A stretch of DNA of 64,000 bases. It comes from Rhizobiales bacterium Y(2018) (lineage in GTDB: Bacteria; Pseudomonadota; Alphaproteobacteria; Rhizobiales; Aestuariivirgaceae). The translations under genes were made by a program, and so were the position numbers. The stretch's first letter is position 1. The number at the start of each line of letters is the position of its first letter. Of the stretch, positions 1 to 8,119 are shown in pieces. Location of the stretch: the NCBI GenBank assembly GCA_005502925.1, contig SCPD01000008.1, positions 186,001 through 250,000 on the forward strand. The letters are read 5' to 3'. The notes beneath the pieces are model-generated. The model saw nothing but the letters and a program-made list of their open reading frames with translations, did no database searches and had not been told where the DNA came from.

Positions 1-129
1 AAGAGTGCCAACAGCTGCCGGCTGAGATAGGGCAGAGGGCCCGGAGCGTCAAGGGGAGGGCTTTGAAAATAAGTGGTTACCGATCGGTCACGTTTTGTCC
101 GGGGCCGATGGACGGTCCCCCAGAACAGA

Positions 130-154
130 GAAAGCGGGGAGCCGCCCCGCTTTC
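130..154 (-). terminator. Hairpin downstream of the porin gene
   Basis: A perfect 10-bp inverted repeat (GAAAGCGGGG / CCCCGCTTTC, 5-nt loop) lies about 22 nt past the porin stop codon on the minus strand. There is no strong U-tract, so it may be an inefficient terminator or a transcript-stabilising stem. Confidence 0.55.
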
Positions 155-176
155 CACTCGCTACCGGCCTAGCCGA

Positions 177-881
177 TCAGTTGAAATAGAAACTCACGCC
201 GCCGCGGACGATGAAGGCGTCCTCCAACTCGACTTCTTCACCGGAGTTGCCGAAATCCTCGATACTCTCCTTGTCGTTGAAGAAGTAATAGAGCCCCTCC
301 GCGCGCAGGCGGACCATATCTGTGGCGGCATATTCGAGGCCGCCCCCAACAACGCCCCCGATATCGTCGAAATCGACATCGCCGTCCGAGGGATCAAATC
401 CCGTGTTCTTGACCTCCCAGCTGGCATCGGGGATGGCGATGCCGCCCGTGGCGTACAAAAGCACGTCGTCAAGAGCCACGCCCAGCCTGGCGCGTACTGA
501 CGCAAGGAGATCGACGTCGCCCTTCTGCTCCTCACTTTCGCCAGGGTCCGGCGCACCGGCGGAATCGCTCAGATCCGTGAATGTAACGTCACCTTCGATG
601 CCGAAGACGATATTATCCATCTGCCAGTTGTAACCGGCATGAAGTCCACCAACGATACCTTCGAGATCAAGCTCCTCTGCGTCGAGAACGCTGCTGGAAT
701 CGTTGCAATCATGGCAGCCGCTCATATTGGCCCAGCCGTAGCCCAGGCTGCCGCCGACATAGAAGCCGCTCCAGTCCGTTGCGGCCACCGGTTCAGGCAT
801 GATGTCGGCCGCTTGGGCGGTTGTTCCCAGCGCCAGAAACAGGGCAAGTGCGGTGGTGCTGCCAAGAAGTATCTTTTTCAT
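177..881 (-). CDS. Omp25/Omp31-type outer membrane beta-barrel protein
   Basis: A 234-residue outer-membrane beta-barrel protein of the rhizobial/Brucella Omp25-Omp31 type. The signal peptide is about residues 1-24 (MKKILLG... ending AQA|AD). The mature N-terminus has the family hallmark DWSGFYVGGSLGYGW, followed by alternating amphipathic strands (GLHAGYNWQ, VRARLGVAL, GGGLEYA, FIVRGGVSFYFN). I placed the start at the internal ATG because AGGGGAA precedes it at good spacing and the signal peptide begins there; upstream in-frame residues are not signal-like. Two close cysteines (C56, C59, GCHDC) are unusual for this family and could form an extracellular-loop disulfide. The protein ends in Asn after an aromatic-rich last strand rather than the typical terminal Phe. 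It stands alone with its own downstream hairpin. Confidence 0.85.
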   Translation of the reverse strand: MKKILLGSTTALALFLALGTTAQAADIMPEPVAATDWSGFYVGGSLGYGWANMSGCHDCNDSSSVLDAEELDLEGIVGGLHAGYNWQMDNIVFGIEGDVTFTDLSDSAGAPDPGESEEQKGDVDLLASVRARLGVALDDVLLYATGGIAIPDASWEVKNTGFDPSDGDVDFDDIGGVVGGGLEYAATDMVRLRAEGLYYFFNDKESIEDFGNSGEEVELEDAFIVRGGVSFYFN

Positions 882-1139
882 CGTCGAATTTCCCCTACGA
901 CCCTCGATTCGTAAGCTATTGAATTTCGTTGGGTAAAGCAACTTGGATCAAACTGGCACGCGGGTCACAAAGTGGTTCCGGATAGGCCTGTATAGAATTG
1001 ATCTGATTAAGTTTTTTTATGCCTCAGCGAATGGTGTGCTACTGTTGCATAGTTGTCACAATGGGAAGAAAAATCACCCGACGTTAGCCGCAATGTGGAT
1101 AATCGCCAACAGGCGCGGCGGAAGGTCCAGAGAGCGTTG

Positions 1140-2669
1140 ATGAAGAGCGATAGAGTTGAATCACAGGCCACCAGTCCGCTGCTTGAGGCGCATGCCCGAT
1201 TGCGTGAAGCTGAGAAGCTGAGGCAGGCCAAGGCATTGGATGAGGCACAAGCCATTTGCGCGCAGCTGCTCAAGGCGCATCCGGACTATGTCGGCGCGCT
1301 GCAGACCCTTGGTCTCATCCATGCTGACCGACGTGAGCACGAAGCCGCGCGTCAGCACCTGAGCCGCGCGGCGATGCTCAGTCCCAGGGACTGGAAAATC
1401 CTGACGGCGCTCGCCGGCACCTATCTCAAGCTGGGGGCGCGCGAGATGGCCATGAGGACGCTTGAGCACGCGCAAAAACTCAAGCCGGGCGATGCCAGCG
1501 TCGTCGCGACTCTCGCCGAGATCTACCGCGAGGAGCGCGAATACGAGCTGGCCTGCTCGGCCTATCAGCAGGCCTATGCCCTCGACCCGTCTTTGAAGGC
1601 CATGCGGACAGGCCTCGGTTGGAGCCTGACGCATCTCGGGCGGCTGGACGAGGCGGCGCAAGTATTTCTGTCGCTCGCCCGCGACAATCCGCAAGACCGC
1701 GCGGCGCTGGTGGCGATCAGCCAGTTGCCGGCGAGCATTGTCGATCTGAACGTCCTGGAACGCCTCGATGAGCTTCGTCCTTCCAGCGGAAAGGGAGGCG
1801 AGGAACTGGATGCCACGATCGGCTTTGCGCGCGCCGCGGCCCTCGACCGCGCCGGACGACATCCCGAGGCGTGGAATGCGCTCGAGGAAGCCAATAAGCA
1901 GGTCTCCAGGGCGCTTGCCGACAACGCCAGCAAGGAAGAAGAGTCACGCAGCCGACATCTCGACTACCTGAAGCGGCTGAATGACCAGGCCACCAAGTTG
2001 ATAGCGCGAAAGTCGGCATGCCAGTCTCTGTTCATCCTGGGACCGTCGCGATCAGGCAAGACGACGCTGGAGAGGCTCGTGGCGCTTCTGCCGGGCGCCC
2101 GGCGAGGCTATGAGAATCCGATCGTCGAAAATGCCATTCGCCACACGTTTCAGACCGCCGGCCTCGTGACCCGCCTGCAACTCGTCGAACTGCCGGGCCA
2201 GCTCGACGAGCTCTTTCGCGAGACATATCTTGCCGAGCTCAAGGAACGGGCTGCTGACGCCCAGGTCTTCACCAACACACATCCGGCCCGGATCGTCGAT
2301 GCCTGGCGTCTCGCCATGGCCGTTCCGCAGGCACGTTTTGTCTTCGTTAAGCGCGATGTGCACGATCTGGCGCTGCGCATCTTCATGAAGCATTACAGGT
2401 CCGGCCATCCCTATGCCTATGATCTGGCCGCGATCTACAGATACATCGCGTGGTACCACGCGATGATGGACGAGACTGCCAGGCGCTATCCCGAGATCGT
2501 GCGGATCATTTCCTATGAGGACATGATCGCCGATCCGCGCCGGGTGCTGGCGACGGTCGCCGACCTGTGTGGCCTGACGCGGGCCGAAGGCGCCATTCCA
2601 GCGCTCGGCGATGACCGTGGCGCGGCTGAACCGTATCGCGCAGCCATGAAAAAAAGCTTCAACTCTTGA
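1140..2669 (+). CDS. TPR-repeat sulfotransferase-family protein
   Basis: About 509 residues. The N-terminal half is tetratricopeptide repeats (ADRREHEAARQHLSRAAML, LGAREMAMRTLEHAQKL, YELACSAYQQAYALDPS). The C-terminal half, from about residue 298, has a P-loop FILGPSRSGKTTLERL that resembles the 5'-phosphosulfate loop of PAPS-dependent sulfotransferases, and a later segment ARFVFVKRDVHDLALRIF resembling the 3'-phosphate-binding region. TPR-sulfotransferase fusions of this kind are common in alphaproteobacteria; the acceptor is unknown. An in-frame TTG lies 29 codons upstream, but the ATG at 1140 has a GA-rich upstream stretch (GGAAGG, AGAGAG) and is preferred. The final sulfotransferase part is rather short, so catalytic activity is uncertain. 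Confidence 0.75.
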   Translation: MKSDRVESQATSPLLEAHARLREAEKLRQAKALDEAQAICAQLLKAHPDYVGALQTLGLIHADRREHEAARQHLSRAAMLSPRDWKILTALAGTYLKLGAREMAMRTLEHAQKLKPGDASVVATLAEIYREEREYELACSAYQQAYALDPSLKAMRTGLGWSLTHLGRLDEAAQVFLSLARDNPQDRAALVAISQLPASIVDLNVLERLDELRPSSGKGGEELDATIGFARAAALDRAGRHPEAWNALEEANKQVSRALADNASKEEESRSRHLDYLKRLNDQATKLIARKSACQSLFILGPSRSGKTTLERLVALLPGARRGYENPIVENAIRHTFQTAGLVTRLQLVELPGQLDELFRETYLAELKERAADAQVFTNTHPARIVDAWRLAMAVPQARFVFVKRDVHDLALRIFMKHYRSGHPYAYDLAAIYRYIAWYHAMMDETARRYPEIVRIISYEDMIADPRRVLATVADLCGLTRAEGAIPALGDDRGAAEPYRAAMKKSFNS

Positions 2670-2850
2670 CGCGCCCCAGCGGAGGTCCTGAAATTTGAGC
2701 GTTCCTTGCCGTTCAGAGTGATCATTTCGGCCCCTCTCACCATCTTTTGAGCTGATCCTCTACGACAATGGTCCCATGACGCGACGGGATCGCATCTTGA
2801 GGCTTGTGAAAAATAGTTTCACGAGTCATCGTGGTGTCGGAGGAACCCAA

Positions 2851-3900
2851 TTGGCTCCGACTGTCGGCATCATTGCCAACCCGGTATCGGCACGTGACAT
2901 ACGTCGCGTGATCGCCAACGCGACCAGCCTCCAGATCACCGACCGCGCCAATATCGTGCTCCGGGTGCTCGCCTGCCTGAAGGCTTCTGGCATCGAGCGG
3001 GTGGTGATGATGCCGGACAATGGCGGCATCCGGCATCATGTGCGGCGCGGCGTCGAGCGTTCGCGCAATCTGGGCGAGCATGAATTCCCGGAACTCAGCT
3101 ATCTCGACATGACCGTCACCGGGACGGTCGACGACACGGTGCGGGCCGCCGATCTCATGCGCCAACAAGGTATCGCGGCGATCGTGGTTCTGGGCGGCGA
3201 CGGCACCCATCGCGCCGTCGTCTCGCGCTCGGGCGATATTCCGATCGCCGGTATCTCGACCGGCACCAACAATGCCTTTCCGGAACACCGTGAACCCACC
3301 ATCACTGGGCTCGCCGTCGGGCTCGCAGTGACGGGCCGGGTGCCGGAGGCTGTCGCTTATGCCCCCAACAAGAAGCTCATTGTGCGCATCAATGACCAGG
3401 CGGCCGAGATCGCGCTGGTCGATGTCGCGCTCGTCACCGAGCGGGTGGTGGGGGCGAGGGCCCTGTGGAAGCCCGAGACGTTCCGCGAGCTGTTCGTCAC
3501 CTTCGCCGAGCCCGAGGTCATCGGCATGTCGGCCATCGCCGGGCTGCTCGAGCCGGTGAAGCGCTCCGAGCCTGGCGGCTTGCATGTGCTTTTGGCGCCG
3601 ACGGAAGAGGCGGCCCTCACGCTCAACGTGCCGATCGCGCCAGGTTATATGCGCCCGATCGGCATCGCCCGCTGGCAGAGGCTCAGCGCCGGCAAGGCCC
3701 ATGGGCCGCAGATCACCTCAGGCTCGATCGCCCTCGATGGCGAGCGCGAGCTCTCATTCTCGGAGCGCGACCGGGTTTCGGTCATGCTCGAAGAAAACGC
3801 CTTCCGCACTGTCAATGTCGCCGCCGTCATGGATTACGCGGCGCGCCACGGGCTCATGCGGCAGGCCGGACAAAAGGAACGCCAACGCCAAGTTTCGTGA
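2851..3900 (+). CDS. acoX: AcoX-like NAD kinase-fold protein of the acetoin operon
   Basis: First gene of the acetoin catabolic operon. It has an ATP-NAD kinase/diacylglycerol-kinase fold: the N-terminus reads TVGIIANPVSARDIRR and the nucleotide-binding motif GGDGTHR sits at about residues 115-121, followed by ISTGTNNAFP. AcoX is regularly found beside acoABC, but its biochemical role is not established. I chose the TTG at 2851 because GTCGGAGGA precedes it at 6-nt spacing and conserved sequence begins right there. An in-frame ATG at 2776 would add 25 residues but lacks a ribosome-binding site. The gap to acoA is 12 bp, so the two are co-transcribed. No AcoR-type regulator or obvious sigma-54 promoter is seen upstream. 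Confidence 0.8.
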   Translation: MAPTVGIIANPVSARDIRRVIANATSLQITDRANIVLRVLACLKASGIERVVMMPDNGGIRHHVRRGVERSRNLGEHEFPELSYLDMTVTGTVDDTVRAADLMRQQGIAAIVVLGGDGTHRAVVSRSGDIPIAGISTGTNNAFPEHREPTITGLAVGLAVTGRVPEAVAYAPNKKLIVRINDQAAEIALVDVALVTERVVGARALWKPETFRELFVTFAEPEVIGMSAIAGLLEPVKRSEPGGLHVLLAPTEEAALTLNVPIAPGYMRPIGIARWQRLSAGKAHGPQITSGSIALDGERELSFSERDRVSVMLEENAFRTVNVAAVMDYAARHGLMRQAGQKERQRQVS

Positions 3901-3912
3901 TGGGAGGAGATA

Positions 3913-4896
3913 ATGAGCAAAAATCCATTTCCGCTCGACAAGCAAGGCCTGCTCGAGGCCTACCGGACGATGCGGACGATCCGCGAATTCGAGGAACGGG
4001 TGCACAATGAATTCGCCAAAGGCGACATTCCGGGCTTCGTGCATCTTTATGCCGGCGAGGAAGCCTCCGGCACCGGCATCATGATGCATCTCAACGACCG
4101 CGACCGCATCGCGTCCACGCATAGGGGCCACGGCCATTGCATCGCCAAGGGCGTCGATGTGAAGGAGATGATGGGCGAGATCTATGGCAAGGCCATGGGC
4201 TCGTGCCGCGGCAAGGGCGGCTCGATGCATATCGCCGATCTCTCCAAGGGCATGATGGGCGCCAATGGCATTCTTGGCGCCGGCGCGCCGCTCGCCTGTG
4301 GTGCGGCGCTCGCCGCCAAGTTCCGCGGCGACGGTGGGGTCGGTATCTCCTTCGTCGGCGATGGCGCCTCCAACCAGGGCATGTTCCTCGAAAGCCTCAA
4401 TCTCGCGGCGGTGTGGAACCTGCCGGCGATCTTCGTCGTCGAGAATAACGGCTATGCCGAATCCACTTCGCGCGAATATGCGGTGGCGGTCGACTCGTAT
4501 GTCGATCGCGCGGCGGGCTTTGGCCTTCCGGGCGTTACCGTCGACGGTACTGATTTCTTCGCCGTCTATGAAGCGGCGGGCGAGATCATCAAGCGGGCGC
4601 GCGAAGGCGGCGGCCCGGCGCTGCTCGAATGCAAAATGATTCGCTTCTTCGGCCATTTCGAGGGCGACCAGCAGACCTATCGCGGAAAAGGCGAGGTCGA
4701 GCATATCCGCGCCAATCAGGACTGCATCAAGCTCTTCGCCGACAAGGTGTTGGATGCGGGCGTGATCAAGAGACCTGAGCTCGAGGCGATCGACAAGGTG
4801 ATCGTGAAGCTGATCGACGAGGCGGTGGTCACGGCCAAGGCTGCACCTTTGCCGACGGCCAAGGATCTCATGACCGACGTCTATGTGACTTATTGA
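3913..4896 (+). CDS. acoA: Acetoin dehydrogenase E1 alpha subunit
   Basis: TPP-dependent E1 alpha subunit (327 residues), which with AcoB cleaves acetoin to acetaldehyde and an acetyl group passed to lipoyl-AcoC. The thiamine-diphosphate motif is clear: GDGASNQG at residue 149 through ENN at 177-179, about 30 residues apart. Other family segments are THRGHGHCIAKGVD, GKGGSMHI and FFGHFEGDQQTYR. Pyruvate dehydrogenase E1 alpha is similar in sequence, but the acoX upstream and the short lipoyl-hydrolase acoC downstream point to acetoin dehydrogenase. The start has a strong GGGAGGAGA. acoB follows after 12 bp with another GAGGGGAGGG site. Confidence 0.9.
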   Translation: MSKNPFPLDKQGLLEAYRTMRTIREFEERVHNEFAKGDIPGFVHLYAGEEASGTGIMMHLNDRDRIASTHRGHGHCIAKGVDVKEMMGEIYGKAMGSCRGKGGSMHIADLSKGMMGANGILGAGAPLACGAALAAKFRGDGGVGISFVGDGASNQGMFLESLNLAAVWNLPAIFVVENNGYAESTSREYAVAVDSYVDRAAGFGLPGVTVDGTDFFAVYEAAGEIIKRAREGGGPALLECKMIRFFGHFEGDQQTYRGKGEVEHIRANQDCIKLFADKVLDAGVIKRPELEAIDKVIVKLIDEAVVTAKAAPLPTAKDLMTDVYVTY

Positions 4897-4908
4897 GGGG
4901 AGGGAACA

Positions 4909-5916
4909 ATGGCACGCAAGATCAGCATGCGGCAGGCTCTGAACGAAGCGCTCGACCAGGAGATGGCGCGCGATCCGAGGGTGTTCGTCATGGGCGAGGA
5001 TATCGTCGGCGGCATGGGGGGCGACGGTGAGAAGGACGCCTGGGGTGGCGTGCTCGGCGTCACCAAGGGCCTCTATGCCAAATATGGCGACCGGCTGCTC
5101 GACACGCCGCTCTCCGAATCCGCCTATATCGGCGCCGCCGTGGGAGCTGCCGCCTGCGGCATGCGCCCGGTCGCCGAACTGATGTTCATCGACTTCATGG
5201 GCGTATGCTTCGACGAGATCTTCAACCAGGCCGCCAAGTTCAAATATATGTTCGGCGGCAAGGCCGAGACGCCGGTCGTCATCCGCACCATGATCGGTGG
5301 CGGCTTCCGCGCCGCCGCCCAGCATTCACAAGTGCTGACGCCGCTCTTCACCCATATTCCGGGGCTGAAAGTGGTGGTGCCGTCCAACGCCTATGACGCG
5401 AAGGGCCTGCTCATCCAGTCGATCCGCGACAACGACCCCGTGATCTTCTGTGAGCACAAGAATCTCTACGGGCTCGAGACCGACGTGCCGCAGGAATCCT
5501 ATGCGATCCCCTTCGGCGAGGCGAATGTGGTGCGCGAGGGCAAACACGTGACCATCGTGACCTATGGCATGATGGTGCATCGCGCCTTGGACGCGGCCGC
5601 GGCACTCGCCAAGGACAAGGTCGAATGCGAAGTGATCGATCTCCGGACTCTTTCGCCCATCGATTGGGACACGGTGCTCGAAAGTGTCGAGAACACCGGC
5701 CGACTCGTTTGCGTCGATGAGGCGCACCCGCGCTGCTCGATCGCCAGCGACGTCTCGGCCAAGGTCTCGCAGGAGATCTTCAAGGCGCTGAAGGCGGGCA
5801 TCCAGATGGTGACCTCGCCGCACACGCCGGTGCCGTTCTCGCCCTCGCTCGAAGACATCTATCTGCCGAGCGCCGACAAGATCGCCACCGCTGTCCGCAA
5901 GACCATGGCGAATTGA
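4909..5916 (+). CDS. acoB: Acetoin dehydrogenase E1 beta subunit
   Basis: TPP-dependent E1 beta subunit (335 residues), partner of AcoA in the alpha2-beta2 E1 component. Family segments include MRQALNEALDQEM, VFVMGEDI, DTPLSESAYIGAAVGAA, PVAELMFIDF, the K-binding region VVIRTMIGGGFR, and the C-terminal transketolase domain (VTIVTYGMMVHRALDAA, EVIDLRTLSPID, VCVDEAH). Length matches family members. It is preceded by a GGGGAGGG ribosome-binding site and followed within 10 bp by acoC, so the three subunits form one translation-coupled unit. Confidence 0.9.
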   Translation: MARKISMRQALNEALDQEMARDPRVFVMGEDIVGGMGGDGEKDAWGGVLGVTKGLYAKYGDRLLDTPLSESAYIGAAVGAAACGMRPVAELMFIDFMGVCFDEIFNQAAKFKYMFGGKAETPVVIRTMIGGGFRAAAQHSQVLTPLFTHIPGLKVVVPSNAYDAKGLLIQSIRDNDPVIFCEHKNLYGLETDVPQESYAIPFGEANVVREGKHVTIVTYGMMVHRALDAAAALAKDKVECEVIDLRTLSPIDWDTVLESVENTGRLVCVDEAHPRCSIASDVSAKVSQEIFKALKAGIQMVTSPHTPVPFSPSLEDIYLPSADKIATAVRKTMAN

Positions 5917-5925
5917 GGAGGGGTG

Positions 5926-7041
5926 ATGTCGGAGAAGCGTATCATCCCCATCGTGATGCCGAAATGGGGGCTCTCCATGGCGGAGGGCAAGCTGGCGTCA
6001 TGGCTGATGAAAGACGGCGACAGTGTGAAGGCCGGCGACCAGCTCCTCGAGGTGGAAACCGACAAGATCGCCGGCGCCGTCGAGGCGAGCGAAGGCGGCG
6101 TCCTGCGCCGCCGCATCGGTCAGGAGGACACGATCTATCCGATCAAGACGCTGATCGGCGTCGTGGCGGATGCGGACGTGCCGGATGCCGATATCGACGC
6201 ATTCGTTGGCTCCTATGTGGTGCCGGCGGCCGAAGAGGGCGAAGAGGAGGAGGCGGGTCCGCGTTATGAGTTTGCCGGCACGGCAGCGGGCCGGCTGCGC
6301 TACATCAAACGCGGCAGCGGCGACAATACGGTGCTGTTGATCCATGGCTTCGGCGGCGATCTCGACAACTGGCTGTTCAATGCCGACGCGCTGGCGGAAG
6401 GGGCGACCGTTTATGCGCTCGATCTGCCGGGCCATGGCCAGTCGACCAAGAAGGTGGATGAGCCGACTGTCGCTGGCCTCGCCAAAGCTGTGTTGAGCTT
6501 CATGGATACGGTGAAGATCGACAAGGCGCATCTCGTCGGCCATTCGATGGGCGGCGCCATCGCGATCGAGGTGGCGCGGCAGGCGAAGCCACGGGTGAAA
6601 TCGGTGACGCTGATTTCCTCCGCCGGCCTCGGGCCCGATATCAATATTGACTATATTGACGGCTTCGTCACTTCGGCGTCGCGCCGCGATCTGAAACCGG
6701 TGCTGGAGAATCTTTTCGCCGACAGCGGGCTGGTGAGCCGCCAGATGGTCGACGATCTCCTCAAATACAAAAGGCTCGATGGTGTCGGTGATGCGCTCAC
6801 CGCCTTGAAGAACGGCGTCTTCGCCGGTGGGCGGCAGGCGGCGCTGCTCGCCGATGCGCTCGCCGCCTCAGGCGTGCCGGCCCTCGTCATCTGGGGGGCG
6901 GAGGACAAGATCGTTCCTGCCGCTCATGCGACGGCCGCCAAAGGCGCCAAGGTGGAGATCATCGAAGGTGCCGGCCACATGGTGCAGATGGAGCAGGCGG
7001 GTCGCGTCAACGGGCTCATCAAGGTGATGATCGGAAGCTGA
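5926..7041 (+). CDS. acoC: Acetoin dehydrogenase E2: lipoyl domain plus alpha/beta hydrolase
   Basis: The acetyltransferase component of acetoin dehydrogenase, with the unusual AcoC architecture. An N-terminal lipoyl domain (residues about 1-80) carries the lipoyl-lysine K47 in VETDKIAG. An alpha/beta-hydrolase domain (about 115-370) replaces the usual E2 catalytic domain, with HGFGGDLDNW, nucleophile elbow GHSMGG and a late GAGHMVQ histidine. This arrangement distinguishes AcoC from pyruvate dehydrogenase E2. The start could be GTG 5923 or ATG 5926; I chose the ATG behind GAGGAGGGG. No E3 (dihydrolipoyl dehydrogenase) follows, so the complex must borrow one encoded elsewhere. A strong terminator follows at 7073. 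Confidence 0.88.
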   Translation: MSEKRIIPIVMPKWGLSMAEGKLASWLMKDGDSVKAGDQLLEVETDKIAGAVEASEGGVLRRRIGQEDTIYPIKTLIGVVADADVPDADIDAFVGSYVVPAAEEGEEEEAGPRYEFAGTAAGRLRYIKRGSGDNTVLLIHGFGGDLDNWLFNADALAEGATVYALDLPGHGQSTKKVDEPTVAGLAKAVLSFMDTVKIDKAHLVGHSMGGAIAIEVARQAKPRVKSVTLISSAGLGPDINIDYIDGFVTSASRRDLKPVLENLFADSGLVSRQMVDDLLKYKRLDGVGDALTALKNGVFAGGRQAALLADALAASGVPALVIWGAEDKIVPAAHATAAKGAKVEIIEGAGHMVQMEQAGRVNGLIKVMIGS

Positions 7042-7072
7042 GCGCACTTTCATGACAGAGTTGTAAGCTCGA

Positions 7073-7100
7073 GGGAGTTCCGGAGACGGAGCTCCCTTTT
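7073..7100 (+). terminator. Rho-independent terminator of the aco operon
   Basis: A 10-bp stem (GGGAGTTCCG / CGGAGCTCCC, one G-U pair, GAGA loop) is followed by TTTTCATTTT, 31 nt after the acoC stop. It marks the 3' end of the aco operon. Confidence 0.85.
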
Positions 7101-7213
7101 CATTTTGTGCATTCCGCCCCGGCGACCTGACAAAGGTTTAACCCGCGGCGCGGGGAACAGCCGACGCCGAACAAGTGTTCAGTCCGGGTAACGTTCCACC
7201 AAGGAGTTCTATC

Positions 7214-7513
7214 ATGTTCACTAAGCTCGTTCTCGCGGCTGCCGTCGCTGTTCCTCTCGGCATACTGGGTCTGTCCGGGTCGGCTATGGCCGGCTACAGC
7301 CCGACGTCTCACACGCCTCTTGCCCGCATGGCTTTGCGGTCGATCGGCGCGATGAGCTGCGCCGACGCCCGCCAGTTGCTGCGCGAGGACGGATATCGGA
7401 ATGTCGTGGCGCACGAGTGTGACGCGAGAACCTATGTGTTCGGCGCCACGCGTGGAGGCCGTCACGTGGTCCTGCATGTCAATTCGCGTAATGGGCATGT
7501 CAGGCCTGTCTGA
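7214..7513 (+). CDS. Small secreted protein, paralogue 1
   Basis: A 99-residue protein with a signal peptide (MFTKLVLAAAVAVPLGILGLSGSAMA) and a short mature domain. The mature part includes SCADARQLLREDGYRNVVAHECDARTY and ends HVVLHVNSRNGHVRPV. Its C-terminal strand pattern (a beta strand, then N-x-R-N-G-x-V) recalls PepSY-type small periplasmic domains, but I cannot assign a family. Two cysteines (SCAD, HECD) are conserved in the next gene (SCQA, RDCG) and probably pair. The start has AAGGAG at 8-nt spacing. The gene has its own terminator, so it is monocistronic. It is a tandem paralogue of the gene at 7694. Confidence 0.7.
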   Translation: MFTKLVLAAAVAVPLGILGLSGSAMAGYSPTSHTPLARMALRSIGAMSCADARQLLREDGYRNVVAHECDARTYVFGATRGGRHVVLHVNSRNGHVRPV

Positions 7514-7543
7514 TATCGACGTCACCAGGCGCTGAAAGCGCGC

Positions 7544-7573
7544 GGGGCTCCGGAAGCGGAGCCCCTTCTTTTT
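7544..7573 (+). terminator. Rho-independent terminator after paralogue 1
   Basis: A 9-bp GC stem (GGGGCTCCG / CGGAGCCCC, GAAG loop) followed by TTCTTTTT, about 30 nt after the stop codon. The stem core GGCTCCGG...CGGAGCC recurs in the terminator at 7073 and, weaker, at 8081. Confidence 0.9.
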
Positions 7574-7693
7574 GGCCTCGATCCTTCCCTCACATTTACT
7601 TGATGGACCTAACCGAGGTTTAACCTCCGCATACGGAACATCCATCCGGAATACCTGTTACTTGAGGGTAACAGCTTTGCTGTGGAGGTCATC

Positions 7694-8038
7694 ATGTTCA
7701 GCAAATTTCTTCTCGCAAGTGCAGTCCTCATGCCGCTTGGCGTCGCCAGTCTGTCAGCGTCGGCGATGGCCGAAGACATGTGGAATCCCAATTCGAGCTA
7801 CAACCCGAAATACGACATCAAGATCTATCCGAAGGCGCCGGCCGGGCATGTCCAGGCTCCGATGCATCATGCGATGCTGAGTTGCCAGGCCGCCGGCAGG
7901 ATCGTGCGCCAGGATGGATTCCACAATGTGCGGGCACGTGATTGCGGCGGCCGGGTCGATGTGTTCCGCGCCGAGCGGCACGGCCATCCCGTCCTCGTCG
8001 ACGTCAATCCGCGCAATGGCCATGCCTGGGTTGCCTGA
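7694..8038 (+). CDS. Small secreted protein, paralogue 2
   Basis: A 114-residue secreted protein, tandem paralogue of the gene at 7214. The signal peptide (MFSKFLLASAVLMPLGVASLSASAMA) is closely alike. The mature region shares SCQAAGRIVRQDGFHNVRARDCGGRVDVF and ends VLVDVNPRNGHAWVA, matching C, R-x-D-G, C and N-x-R-N-G positions in paralogue 1. It has an extra N-terminal segment rich in Asn, Tyr and Lys (WNPNSSYNPKYDIKIYPK). The start is ATG 7694 behind GGAGG; GTG 7682 in frame lacks one. Function is unknown; both copies look like small periplasmic or secreted proteins under separate transcription. Confidence 0.7.
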   Translation: MFSKFLLASAVLMPLGVASLSASAMAEDMWNPNSSYNPKYDIKIYPKAPAGHVQAPMHHAMLSCQAAGRIVRQDGFHNVRARDCGGRVDVFRAERHGHPVLVDVNPRNGHAWVA

Positions 8039-8080
8039 TCGGCGTTGGCCCCCGGATTGTGAGTATGGGTGAAGAGCGGT

Positions 8081-8106
8081 GAAGAGCTCCGGCGACGGGG
8101 CTCTTC
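8081..8106 (+). terminator. Hairpin after paralogue 2
   Basis: An 11-bp stem (GAAGAGCTCCG / CGGGGCTCTTC, one G-U pair, GCGA loop) with no clear U-tract. It sits between converging genes and may serve both strands. Confidence 0.6.
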
Positions 8107-8119
8107 ATATTGGCTTCCC

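Noticed and set aside
3754-5325. Long minus-strand open frame (523 codons) across acoA/acoB
   Set aside because: It is antisense to clearly conserved E1 genes; its composition (His/Arg/Ala-rich) is that of a GC-rich shadow frame.
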